A stretch of 64,000 nt of DNA from Rhizobium sp. ZPR4 (GTDB lineage: Bacteria; Pseudomonadota; Alphaproteobacteria; Rhizobiales; Rhizobiaceae). Shown here piece by piece: positions 26,182 to 34,562 of this stretch. The stretch covers positions 744,001 through 808,000 of the forward strand of contig NZ_CP157969.1 in assembly GCF_040215725.1 (NCBI RefSeq), in the 5' to 3' direction. Made by a program: the position numbers and the translations under genes. The notes under the pieces were generated by a model. It saw only the letters and a program-made list of their open reading frames with translations. It searched no databases and was not told where the DNA came from. Positions within the stretch are counted from its first letter, which is position 1. Each line of letters starts with the position of its first letter.

Positions 26182-26214
26182 CCGGCAAGGGAGGCGAAGC
26201 GCAGCCCTTGCCGG
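26182..26214 (+). terminator. Rho-independent terminator after tmm
   Basis: A 10-bp perfect GC-rich stem, CCGGCAAGGG with CCCTTGCCGG, and a 13-nt loop, followed by CTCTTTT. It closes the rightward dmm-tmm transcript 24 bp after the tmm stop. Confidence 0.85.
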
Positions 26215-26266
26215 CTCTTTTGTGCGTTGAGACGAAACGAGTTCATCCGCAACCTTCTCTTCGGGC

Positions 26267-26875
26267 ATGGCATCCATGGATTTCCAGACAAGCGTTCTCG
26301 GCCGCATGGCCGGTTTCCTTTATCGCTGCCGGGCAGACGAAAACTATACGATGCTCGAAATGACCGATGGCATTGAGCGCATCTTCGGCTATCCCGCCGA
26401 CGAGATTATCGGTAACAGCACGCGAACCTTTACCTCGATCATGCACGAGGACGACATTCCGCTCATGGATGAGCTCGTCGGCAAGGCGCTGGAAGCCCGC
26501 ACGGACTGGACGATGGAATATCGAATTCGCCACCGCGACGGACACCTTATCTGGGTGACGGAGACCGGCGGCGGTGTCTGGGACGAGGCCGGCGAGCTGC
26601 TCTATCTCGAGGGCAGCATCCTGAACGTCGAATCCCTTTATCAGCGCCTTGACGAACAGACCGCGGGCATGCGGGTCACGGCATCCAAGACGAACGAGAT
26701 CCTGCAGTCGCTGCGCTATTTGAAGCTACTTGCCGTCAATGCCGGCATCGAGGCGGCGAGAGCCGGAACGGCCGGATCGGGCTTTGCCGTATTGGCGGCG
26801 GAGATGCGCACGCTCGCGAACTCCTCGGAAGAGGCCGCACGCGCGATTTCGAGCGCGCAGCGAAAAGCGGATTAG
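26267..26875 (+). CDS. Small PAS-domain protein with chemoreceptor signalling tip
   Basis: A 202-residue soluble protein without membrane helices. Residues 20-125 form a PAS domain (MLEMTDGIERIFGYPADEII, then EYRIRHRDGHLIWVTETGGG). The rest is a short helical stretch matching the methyl-accepting chemotaxis hairpin tip (LLAVNAGIEAARAG, then GSGFAVLAAEMRTLAN). The C-terminal return helix stops soon after the tip. It could be a cytoplasmic receptor or an energy/redox sensor. No clear ribosome site precedes ATG 26267; ATG 26276 is an alternative. It converges on tdm with a 4-bp overlap. Confidence 0.78.
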   Translation: MASMDFQTSVLGRMAGFLYRCRADENYTMLEMTDGIERIFGYPADEIIGNSTRTFTSIMHEDDIPLMDELVGKALEARTDWTMEYRIRHRDGHLIWVTETGGGVWDEAGELLYLEGSILNVESLYQRLDEQTAGMRVTASKTNEILQSLRYLKLLAVNAGIEAARAGTAGSGFAVLAAEMRTLANSSEEAARAISSAQRKAD

Positions 26876-29241
26876 GAACGCGGCCGCGTCTTCTGCGGAT
26901 CGTAGTGGGAAAGCGGTACGATGACGGCCGGAAGTCGCTTCTGCTGACCGTCGAGCTTGCCGATCTCGACCCTGGTGCCAACAGCGGCATGCGTGACGTC
27001 GACGCGGGCAAGCGCGATGGTCTTGCCGAGTATCGGCGACCGTGTGGCGCTGGTAATCACGCCGATCTGCGCGCGGCCGATATGGATGCAGTCGCCATGC
27101 CCAACGGTTTCGTTCGCCTCGATATCGAGGCCAACCATCAGGTGTCGCGGATTTTCCTTGCGCCGCACCAAGGCGTCACGGCCGATGAAGTCATCCTGCT
27201 TGGACTTCAATGGCACAGTGAAGCCGATGCCGGCCTCGAAAGGATCGGTCTGATCGTCGAATTCATGATGGGCAAAGACCAGGCCTGCCTCGATGCGGAC
27301 CATGTCCAGCGCCTCCAGGCCCATCGGCTTCAGCCCATAGGGCTCGCCGGCTTTCCAGACGGCGTCGAAGACGGTCGCCGCATCCTTCGGATGGCAGAAG
27401 ATTTCATAACCGAGCTCGCCCGTATAGCCAGTGCGAGAGACGACGACCGGCGCCCCCTCGAAGTGGCCGATACGGCCGACGGCGAAGCGGAACCATTCGA
27501 GCTCGCCGATCGTGGGCTGGCGCGGCGCCGTCCAGATGATCTCCTTGAGGATATCGCGGCTCTTCGGGCCTTGCAGGGCAATATTGTGCATCTGGTCGGT
27601 GGAAGAGCGGACCCAGGCCTTGAAGCCCTTCTTCTCGGCCTGCTCGCGCAGCCAGATGCCGCTATAGTCGTCACCGCCGATCCAGCGGAAGTTCTTGTCG
27701 CCGAGACGAAACAGCGTGCCGTCGTCGATCATGCCGCCATGTTCGTAGCACATGGCGGAATAGACGACCTGGCCGGTCGATAGCTTGCGCACGTCGCGCG
27801 TCAGGCAATATTGCAGCAATTCCTCCGCATCCGGCCCCGTCACCTCGAACTTGCGCAGCGGCGAAAGGTCGATGACCACGGCGCGTTCGCGACAGGCCCA
27901 ATATTCCTCGACCGGTCCTTCCGAGGAGAAGCGGTTCGGCAGCCAGAAGCCGCGATATTCGGTGTAATCGCGCGTTAGGGCGGAGAGGTGTGGGTGGAAC
28001 GCGGTTTCCCGCGTCAATTCGGGGTCGGCGTCAGGGGTCATGCGATAAGCCACCGCTCGTGTAAATTTCTCTTTGCCGGAAAAGGTGCGCACATGGATAT
28101 CGGTCGGGTCCCAGCCATTGGCCGCATCGATGTCATCGGGGCAAGAGGAGGAAACGCAGACCAGATCCGTCAGCGCGCGCATCAGGACGTAATCGCCGGG
28201 CCTGGACCAGGGCTCGTCGAGATAAAGCTGGTTATTGTGATCGACATTGGTGTTGTAGAAGTAGTTGAGCGCTTCCCAGCCCTTGCGGCCGGCAATACCA
28301 TAAGGTGCGAGCGCCGCGTTGAAATTGTCGGTGCAGTTGACGTGGCCGGGATAGCCCATGTCGTCGTAATAGCGCGAATTGCAGGCCGTTGCGAAGGCGT
28401 CGTGGCGGCCAACCGTGTCCTGCACGATTTCCACCAGCGGCTCGAAATCGCGGTCGAACGCCTTGGACGGCAGGCCGGGAGCGGGATAGCTGCGGCCGAG
28501 CAGGGTGCGGGTCACCGTGGAATCGAGCGCAAGATCGAGGCCCTTGTCGACCTTACGGGCGGAAAAGGCCTGAAAATCGGTGCATTGCCGGCCATAGACA
28601 TCGATAATCTGAATATATTCGCCGGCGCGAACGAAATAGGCTGAAGCGGTTGCCGCCTTGATGCGAATGTCCTCGATCGGATCTGCGAGCGGTTCGGGCA
28701 GCGCAGACACGTAGTCGCGCAGGATGGTCGTGCGGCGTATCCTGACCTCGATCGGTGTTGCCGTGTCCTGCGCCTCGGGCGACATGGCCGTTCCAGGTGC
28801 ACAAGCGACAAGCAGGCCCTTGGTCGCGATGGTGAATTCCGCCATGTTGCCCGCTGGCGACGATGTTCCGAAGAGGCGAAGTGCTGCCGCGGACGCTAGA
28901 TCGGCCCCGCGACGTTCCAGCGCCGTCCTGACGCGAGCAGCGCTTTCATTGCTTGAGGAAAGAATGGTTTTCAGACCTGTCGCTTCGCCGGTGAATGCAG
29001 AACCCAGGCCAGCGGATTGAAAGCGGCCCTTTTCGTCGATGAAGGTGAGCTCACAGACCTGGCCACCCTCGCTGTCTGTCAGCGTAATGCGATCGCCGGG
29101 CTCGACGCGTACGACCAGCGAGCCGCCGCCCTTGCAGCGATAACGCTCGGTATCTTGCGGCAGGGCTGGAATGCCCGGATAGCGCACAATGCTCGCCGAA
29201 ATCGGCCGTATTCCGGCTATTGGCGGGTGGAGATCTCGCAT
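26872..29241 (-). CDS. tdm: Trimethylamine N-oxide demethylase
   Basis: A 789-residue two-part enzyme. Residues 1-390 hold duplicated DUF1989 (urea-carboxylase-associated) sequence with the zinc site His300-x2-Cys303 plus Cys367. That is the same spacing (3 and 64) as the H276/C279/C343 ligands I recall for Methylocella Tdm. Residues about 400-789 are a GcvT-type tetrahydrofolate domain (NIALQGPKSRDIL, SRTGYTGELGYEIFC). It splits TMAO into dimethylamine and formaldehyde and can pass the C1 unit to tetrahydrofolate. ATG 29241 is preferred to the TTG one codon earlier. The gene is divergent from the permease. Confidence 0.9.
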   Translation of the reverse strand: MRDLHPPIAGIRPISASIVRYPGIPALPQDTERYRCKGGGSLVVRVEPGDRITLTDSEGGQVCELTFIDEKGRFQSAGLGSAFTGEATGLKTILSSSNESAARVRTALERRGADLASAAALRLFGTSSPAGNMAEFTIATKGLLVACAPGTAMSPEAQDTATPIEVRIRRTTILRDYVSALPEPLADPIEDIRIKAATASAYFVRAGEYIQIIDVYGRQCTDFQAFSARKVDKGLDLALDSTVTRTLLGRSYPAPGLPSKAFDRDFEPLVEIVQDTVGRHDAFATACNSRYYDDMGYPGHVNCTDNFNAALAPYGIAGRKGWEALNYFYNTNVDHNNQLYLDEPWSRPGDYVLMRALTDLVCVSSSCPDDIDAANGWDPTDIHVRTFSGKEKFTRAVAYRMTPDADPELTRETAFHPHLSALTRDYTEYRGFWLPNRFSSEGPVEEYWACRERAVVIDLSPLRKFEVTGPDAEELLQYCLTRDVRKLSTGQVVYSAMCYEHGGMIDDGTLFRLGDKNFRWIGGDDYSGIWLREQAEKKGFKAWVRSSTDQMHNIALQGPKSRDILKEIIWTAPRQPTIGELEWFRFAVGRIGHFEGAPVVVSRTGYTGELGYEIFCHPKDAATVFDAVWKAGEPYGLKPMGLEALDMVRIEAGLVFAHHEFDDQTDPFEAGIGFTVPLKSKQDDFIGRDALVRRKENPRHLMVGLDIEANETVGHGDCIHIGRAQIGVITSATRSPILGKTIALARVDVTHAAVGTRVEIGKLDGQQKRLPAVIVPLSHYDPQKTRPRS

Positions 29242-29483
29242 CAAGCCCTCTCGGGAATTGCAGTGCGTTTGAACACTGGAATCATGCTGACAAAATGCCG
29301 TCCGAAAGTAAAGGGATATTGACTAAAAAGAAAATATCTTCACTATGTATAAAGGGCATGCATCTGGAACCCGCGCACAGACTCGGCTCATGAAAACCTC
29401 CAGCAAGCCCCGCAATGCCATGGGAGGCACGTTCAGGGAGACGTACAAAGATACGTCCGGAACAAAGATGGGGAATATCACTA

Positions 29484-31268
29484 ATGACGGATATCGTGGA
29501 CGCCGGCGCTTCTGCCGGCACCGAAGGTAAGCTTATACGCGCGCTTGACTGGAAGGGCGCGTTCTGGGTGGCAGCCGGCGTACCGCCACTTGTTCTTTTC
29601 TCCATCGGCGGCATCGCCGGTACGACGGGCAAGCTTGCCTTTGTCGTCTGGATCATCTCGATGATCATGGGGTTCCTGCAATCCTTCACCTATGCGGAAA
29701 TCGCCGGCATGTTCGGCAACAAGTCCGGAGGCGCCTCGGTCTATGGCGCGACGGCATGGCTGCGCTATTCGAAATTCATCGCGCCGCTCTCCGTCTGGTG
29801 CAACTGGTTTGCCTGGTCGCCGGTGCTGTCGCTCGGCTGCGCCATTGCGGCGGGCTATATTCTCAATGCCTTCTTTCCCATTCCGGCGGCGGATTCGCAG
29901 GCCGTGCTGAGCTGGATCAGCGCGCATGCCACGTCCGTTACCGCCGATAGCCCGCGGGTGGCAGAATATATTGCCGCCCATGCCGGCACCACGCCGGCGG
30001 ATGCGGTAAAGGCGCTTTTAAGTGCCGATGGTGTCGCCGCCCTGACGCCGGCTATCCGCAACTGGTCGCTTTTCACCTTCAACATTCCCTTCCTCGCGAC
30101 CGCCAACATCAATGCCACCTTCTTCATCGGCGGCATCCTGATGCTGATCATCTTTGCGATCCAGCATCGCGGCATTTCCGAGACGGCGAGCGTGCAGAAG
30201 TGGCTTGCTATCATCGTGCTGGTGCCGCTGCTCATCATCGGCGTCTATCCGATCGTCAGCGGCCAGATCGTTTCCTCCAACGTTACCGGCCTCGTGCCGC
30301 CTACAGCGGCTTACGCCGGCACGGACGGAACCTGGAGCAATGGTGGCTGGACGCTCTTTCTGGGTGGCCTCTATATTGCCGCCTGGTCGACATACGGCTT
30401 TGAAACCGCCGTCTGCTATACGCGCGAACTGAAGAACCCGAAGACGGACACGTTCAAGGCAATCTTCTATTCCGGCCTTGCCTGCTGCATCTTCTTCTTT
30501 CTCGTGCCTTTCGCCTTCCAGGGCGTGCTCGGCCATGCCGGCATGCTGGCTCCGGGCATTGTTGATGGCACCGGCGTCGCCGAAGCGCTCGGCGGCCTGA
30601 TCGGCGCCGGTCGTATCGTCACGCAGCTGCTCGTCATCCTGATGATCCTGGCGCTGTTCCTGGCGATCATGACCGCGATGGCCGGTTCCTCGCGCACCCT
30701 CTATCAGGGGTCCAAGGATGGCTGGCTGCCGAAATATCTCGATCATGTGAACGAGAACGGTGCGCCCACGAGAGCGATGTGGACCGACTTCGCCTTCAAC
30801 CTTTCTCTTCTGGCAATCGCATCCGACACCAGCGGCTATTTCTTCGTGCTCGCCGTCTCCAACGTCGGATACATCATCTTCAACTTCCTCAACCTCAATT
30901 CCGGCTGGATCCACCGCATGGACTCCGGTCATGTCGAGCGCCCGTGGAAGGCACCGTCCTGGCTCATCGGCCTCAACACGATCCTTGCTTTCGTTAACGC
31001 GCTTTTCCTCGGCGCGGGGGCGAAGGTTTGGGGCTATGCCAATGCCCTCTGGATCGGCTTTGCCTTCGCGGCCCTTATCCTGCCGGTCTTTGCCTACAGG
31101 CATTATGTGCGTGACGGCGGCAAATTCCCGGCCGGCGCCATGGACGATCTGGGCCTGGTCGGCCAGGACCTGGGCGTCAGGAAGGCGGGTATTCTACCCT
31201 ATCTGGCGCTCGTTGGCGGGCTTGCCATCGTGCTGATCGCCAATTGGGCCTTCCAGCTGCCGGCGTAG
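29484..31268 (+). CDS. APC-superfamily amine/amino-acid permease
   Basis: About 594 residues with around 12 membrane helices. The N-terminus (AAGVPPLVLFSIGGIAGTTG, SFTYAEIAGMFGNKSGGASV) carries the APC consensus of substrate-binding helix 1 and the helix 2 to loop region. A periplasmic insert of about 90 residues (148-240) separates early helices. The C-terminus matches amino-acid and polyamine permeases. ATG 29484 is chosen because the upstream extension is hydrophilic, Arg-rich and without homology. Divergence from tdm suggests import of a methylated amine or its product; the substrate is inferred. Confidence 0.8.
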   Translation: MTDIVDAGASAGTEGKLIRALDWKGAFWVAAGVPPLVLFSIGGIAGTTGKLAFVVWIISMIMGFLQSFTYAEIAGMFGNKSGGASVYGATAWLRYSKFIAPLSVWCNWFAWSPVLSLGCAIAAGYILNAFFPIPAADSQAVLSWISAHATSVTADSPRVAEYIAAHAGTTPADAVKALLSADGVAALTPAIRNWSLFTFNIPFLATANINATFFIGGILMLIIFAIQHRGISETASVQKWLAIIVLVPLLIIGVYPIVSGQIVSSNVTGLVPPTAAYAGTDGTWSNGGWTLFLGGLYIAAWSTYGFETAVCYTRELKNPKTDTFKAIFYSGLACCIFFFLVPFAFQGVLGHAGMLAPGIVDGTGVAEALGGLIGAGRIVTQLLVILMILALFLAIMTAMAGSSRTLYQGSKDGWLPKYLDHVNENGAPTRAMWTDFAFNLSLLAIASDTSGYFFVLAVSNVGYIIFNFLNLNSGWIHRMDSGHVERPWKAPSWLIGLNTILAFVNALFLGAGAKVWGYANALWIGFAFAALILPVFAYRHYVRDGGKFPAGAMDDLGLVGQDLGVRKAGILPYLALVGGLAIVLIANWAFQLPA

Positions 31269-31301
31269 CGGCGCCTGGTCAAAAGCCATTTACATGCATG
31301 C

Positions 31302-31329
31302 AAGTCCGGCCTGGCGACAGGCCGGACTT
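31302..31329. terminator. Hairpin between permease and DHA2 exporter
   Basis: A 12-bp perfect stem, AAGTCCGGCCTG with CAGGCCGGACTT, closes on a GCGA tetraloop. It lies 33 bp past the permease stop and 40 bp past the stop of the convergent exporter gene, so it may serve both directions. Confidence 0.75.
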
Positions 31330-31368
31330 TGCTATGGGATCAGCAGATTACTCACCCCGTCGGCGCGA

Positions 31369-32820
31369 TCATTCCGGCGCGACGATCAAAGTGTCGTCGA
31401 TTTCGGCCTCTACGGGTCGGCTGCGCTGCCGCGCCAGCCGCAGAAGCGTGGCCGCCAGCAGAATGGCCATCAGCCCGAGTTCGACGGTGATCGCCGTTAC
31501 CCCGGCCGAGAGATAGGCGCCGGAATATTGCAGCACCTGGGCGAATACGGCCCCAAGGATCGCAGGCCCAAGACCCAATGACACCTGCTGCATGGTCGCA
31601 AGCATGGCGCTGCCGGCGCCGGCATGTTCATGCGGTACGTCCGCAAGGCCGAGCCGGTAGAAGCTGTTGACGATGAGAGCCTGTCCGAAACCGATCAGGA
31701 CGGTGGACGGAATAAGGTTGATGACGCCGGGTTGCGGCCAGACCGTTTCGAGCGTCACGATAAGCAGCGCAAGCCCGGTCATCTGGATCACGCAACCCAT
31801 TGCCAGCATGAGCTCCCGGCGTATGTTTGCAAGGCGACGCGTGACGAAGGCGGCAGAGATGAAATAGGAGCCGCCGAGCGCGATCAAGGCATTGCCCGAT
31901 TGCAGCGGTGTCAGCCCGGCACCTGCCTGCAGCGTCAGGGCGAAGACGAACATGAAGCCGCTCCAGCAGGTGAAGAACAATATGGCGATCAGTCCTCCGA
32001 ACCGCATGCTGGAGATGCGGGTGAGCGAGGGAGGCAGGATCGGGAAGGCACCGCGCGCCTCCTTGGCGCGCTCGATGCGCCAGAGGAGCGCCACCAGCGG
32101 TAGGATCGGCACGAAGCCGAGCAGGCAAAGCCAATTCCAGTGGAGCGACGGGCCGAGCGCAGTCGGTAGCAGGACCGAGAGCGTCAGCAGCGCCAGCGTG
32201 ATCATGCCTGACCAGTCGACCGGAACCCTGCCTTGGCCACGCGTTTCGGGAACATGGCGCCACATGCTGAGCAGGATCAGAATGCAGATCGGCAGGTTGA
32301 TGAGAAAGATGCTGCGCCAGCCGGAACCGGCAATATTAGCCGAGATCAGGAAGCCGCCGAGAACCTGGCCGACGATGAAGGCGATGCCGCCGATCGCGCT
32401 ATAGAGCGAGACGGCGCGGGCGTGATCGCGTCCGGTCAGGCTGACATGGATGGTCGCCAGCACCTGCGGCACCATGAGCGCTGCCGCAATTCCCTGCAGC
32501 GCGCGAGCGACGATGAGGAAGGCGACCGAAGTCGCCAGCCCGCAAAGCAGCGAGGCAAGGCAGAACATCAGAACGGCCAGGCCGAACATGCGCCTGCGGC
32601 CGAAATTGTCGCCGAGGCGGGCGCCCATGGCCAGGCAGACGGCAAAGGCGACGCCATAGGCGGCAACGAAAAGTTCAAGCTCGGTCTCGCCGGCATGCAG
32701 GGAGGCGGAGATGGCGGCAAGGCCGACATTGATGATGGAAAAATCGAGCTGCAGCAGCAATTGCCCGGCAAGCAGGATCAGCAGGCCGAATTGGCCAAGC
32801 CGGATTGGTGCGGATGTCAT
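31369..32820 (-). CDS. DHA2-family MFS drug exporter
   Basis: A 483-residue MFS transporter with about 14 membrane helices. The N-terminus LLLQLDFSIINVGLAAISAS is a DHA2 motif D1 variant (usually LDxTIVNVAL) with the acidic residue kept. GDNFGRRRMFGLAVLMF is motif A and FIVGQVLGGFLI motif C. A short cytoplasmic tail ends the protein. It is divergent from an MmyB-type XRE repressor across a gap with two direct repeats, a common arrangement for induced efflux of toxic compounds. No adaptor gene is adjacent. Confidence 0.88.
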   Translation of the reverse strand: MTSAPIRLGQFGLLILLAGQLLLQLDFSIINVGLAAISASLHAGETELELFVAAYGVAFAVCLAMGARLGDNFGRRRMFGLAVLMFCLASLLCGLATSVAFLIVARALQGIAAALMVPQVLATIHVSLTGRDHARAVSLYSAIGGIAFIVGQVLGGFLISANIAGSGWRSIFLINLPICILILLSMWRHVPETRGQGRVPVDWSGMITLALLTLSVLLPTALGPSLHWNWLCLLGFVPILPLVALLWRIERAKEARGAFPILPPSLTRISSMRFGGLIAILFFTCWSGFMFVFALTLQAGAGLTPLQSGNALIALGGSYFISAAFVTRRLANIRRELMLAMGCVIQMTGLALLIVTLETVWPQPGVINLIPSTVLIGFGQALIVNSFYRLGLADVPHEHAGAGSAMLATMQQVSLGLGPAILGAVFAQVLQYSGAYLSAGVTAITVELGLMAILLAATLLRLARQRSRPVEAEIDDTLIVAPE

Positions 32821-32871
32821 GGGGACCTCAAACGATTTCCAGAACTGAGTCCACAGCGTTCTACACCTATG

Positions 32872-32908
32872 TTAAACTGGTACAAGATACCTGCTTAGAC
32901 TGGTATAA
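32872..32908. promoter_or_regulatory. Direct-repeat operator candidate
   Basis: TTAAACTGGTACAA at 32872-32885 and TTAGACTGGTATAA at 32895-32908 agree at 12 of 14 positions with a 23-bp period, about two helical turns. They fill the gap between the divergent exporter and XRE genes. The AATACTGGTA-like core suits binding by the adjacent XRE protein. The second copy includes a possible -10 element, TATAAA. Confidence 0.6.
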
Positions 32909-32932
32909 AAAGTGTCAGGCTGGAGAATGGAA

Positions 32933-33808
32933 ATGCACGGTACGCTCGATATAGGCTCCAATCAGACGCTTTCGCGGGCACAGGAGCTCGGCGAGATGTT
33001 GCGACGGCGGCGGGAAACCCTTGATCCGCAGCGACTGGGTCTTGGCCGCGCGGGGCGCATTCGTACACCCGGATTGCGGCGGGAGGAAGTGGCGTCACGT
33101 GCCGATATCGGCATTACCTGGTACACCAAGCTGGAGCAGGGCCGGCCGATCCGCGTGTCGCCGCGCGTGCTTCTCTCTGTCGCACATGCTTTGGAATTCA
33201 ACGAAGTCGAGACGGAGCACCTGTTCAGATTGGCCAATCTGCCGGTCCCGCCGCGGCTCGAAAATCCACGGGTCTGTGAGCCGCTCACCAAGGCAAGCCA
33301 GAGCATCCTCGATCAGCTCTGTCCTTACCCGGCTTTTATCCAGACGAAGCGCTACAATATACGCGGCTTCAACGAGGCCTATCGCCGCCTCGTCGGCGTC
33401 GATCTCGATGCGATCCCGCTTGAAGATCGGAATTGCATCTATCTGTCCCTCGTCAATCCTGCGTGGCGAGCGAGCCAGGTCAATCCCGATGAGGTATTGG
33501 CCGGCATGGCTGCCCTGTTCCGTGCATCCATGGCAGAGCATCTCGACGACCCGGCCTGGGAACGGCAATTGGAACGCTATATGAGCGTTTCGGATCAGTT
33601 TCGTATCGTCTGGGACCGCTATCAGCTCAAAGGCATAGAGAATGTCGTGAAGCGTTTCCGCCTGGCCGACGGCACGATCCTGGCGCTGCAATCCAACAAT
33701 TGGTGGGCAAGTCCCAGCAATGACGACCGCATGATCGTCTACACACCCGTCGACGAAGCCGGGGCGGAGAAGCTGAGCGCGATGATGAAGCGCAGGCGGG
33801 CTTGCTGA
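32933..33808 (+). CDS. MmyB-like XRE-family regulator
   Basis: About 291 residues. An N-terminal XRE helix-turn-helix with the family signature RRRRETLDPQRLGL, RTPGLRREEVASRADIGITW and YTKLEQGRPIRVSPRVL is followed by a MmyB-like ligand domain (residues 110-285) with PAFIQTKRYNIRGFNEAYRR. The domain binds lipid-like or aromatic ligands in studied members. ATG 32933 is favoured by GGAG seven bases upstream; ATG 32927 is too close. It likely controls the divergent exporter. Confidence 0.85.
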   Translation: MHGTLDIGSNQTLSRAQELGEMLRRRRETLDPQRLGLGRAGRIRTPGLRREEVASRADIGITWYTKLEQGRPIRVSPRVLLSVAHALEFNEVETEHLFRLANLPVPPRLENPRVCEPLTKASQSILDQLCPYPAFIQTKRYNIRGFNEAYRRLVGVDLDAIPLEDRNCIYLSLVNPAWRASQVNPDEVLAGMAALFRASMAEHLDDPAWERQLERYMSVSDQFRIVWDRYQLKGIENVVKRFRLADGTILALQSNNWWASPSNDDRMIVYTPVDEAGAEKLSAMMKRRRAC

Positions 33809-34112
33809 GCGGTAAAGCTGGCAGAACCCCAAGGGATCGATCACCACGAGCGCACTTGCGGCAGCTTCCGCCTGTTCGTCGGGTATTCAGCGTTCCGGCG
33901 GTGTCAAAAATGGACGTAGGCTTTAGACGACAGTCTGCCTAACGTGCTGGTGGTAGGCATAAGCAATGGCCGGTTTTGCTGGCGGCTCGCCGTCAGGGAT
34001 CGCCACCACGTAGAGTTGAAGTAACAGACTGCAATAGTATCTGAGTAGCTTCACTTGCAAGAGCGAGTCCATCTGTGATGTCGCAGTAGCAGTGGTCCTC
34101 GAAGGAGGCATG
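33809..34112. other. Non-coding gap
   Basis: About 300 bp with no supported gene on either strand. It ends with GAAGGAGG, the ribosome binding site of the next small gene. No repeat or hairpin stood out. Confidence 0.5.
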
Positions 34113-34424
34113 ATGGAACGCTTTCGCTACCTCATGGGAGGCAGCCTATCGCTGGAGCAAGCCGCGACACTCCAGAAGGTGCTCGACAATGTCGCCAGCC
34201 AGCCCTGGTTCGATAACAATGAGCATTGCCGCAACGCGCTAGCCGGGCGCCTGACTTTTCTCATAAAAATTGGAATAGAAAACACCGCGCATCTCCAAAC
34301 CATCGGTGTTTGCTGGGCGGTCAATGACTTCAACCGCGATGTGCTGAAAACGAACCGAAGGAAGCCGGCAGAGATAACGGAGATAAGGAAGGCCGAGCAG
34401 CTTCGGCTTGAGGATTACCGGTAA
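34113..34424 (+). CDS. Small conserved-type hypothetical protein
   Basis: A 103-residue protein that I do not recognise. It is hydrophilic with a helical N-terminal half (SLSLEQAATLQKVLDNVASQ), no signal peptide or membrane helix, and a Lys/Arg-rich C-terminus. GAAGGAGG at 34101-34108 supports translation from ATG 34113; ATG 34110 and GTG 34092 are possible. It stands alone, between two non-coding gaps, and no role can be offered. Confidence 0.55.
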   Translation: MERFRYLMGGSLSLEQAATLQKVLDNVASQPWFDNNEHCRNALAGRLTFLIKIGIENTAHLQTIGVCWAVNDFNRDVLKTNRRKPAEITEIRKAEQLRLEDYR

Positions 34425-34562
34425 TGTTCGCATCTCGGCAAAGTCCAATGTCCCGCCGTGGAACGCGATCCGCCTCGGGCTCAAAGAGCGCCGTGACCCT
34501 TCAGATTCGCTTCTCGCGCTTTAGCTCTTTGATTTTGCACCTGTCGTTGCCGCAAAACCGCA

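Noticed and set aside
24656..26188. 510-codon open frame on the minus strand
   Set aside because: Lies opposite tmm, whose FAD and NADP motifs are intact; its own translation has no domain.
29319..29353. TTGACT with TATGTA or TATAAA as a promoter of the permease
   Set aside because: The spacing is 19 bp or more, which is too wide to call from sequence alone.
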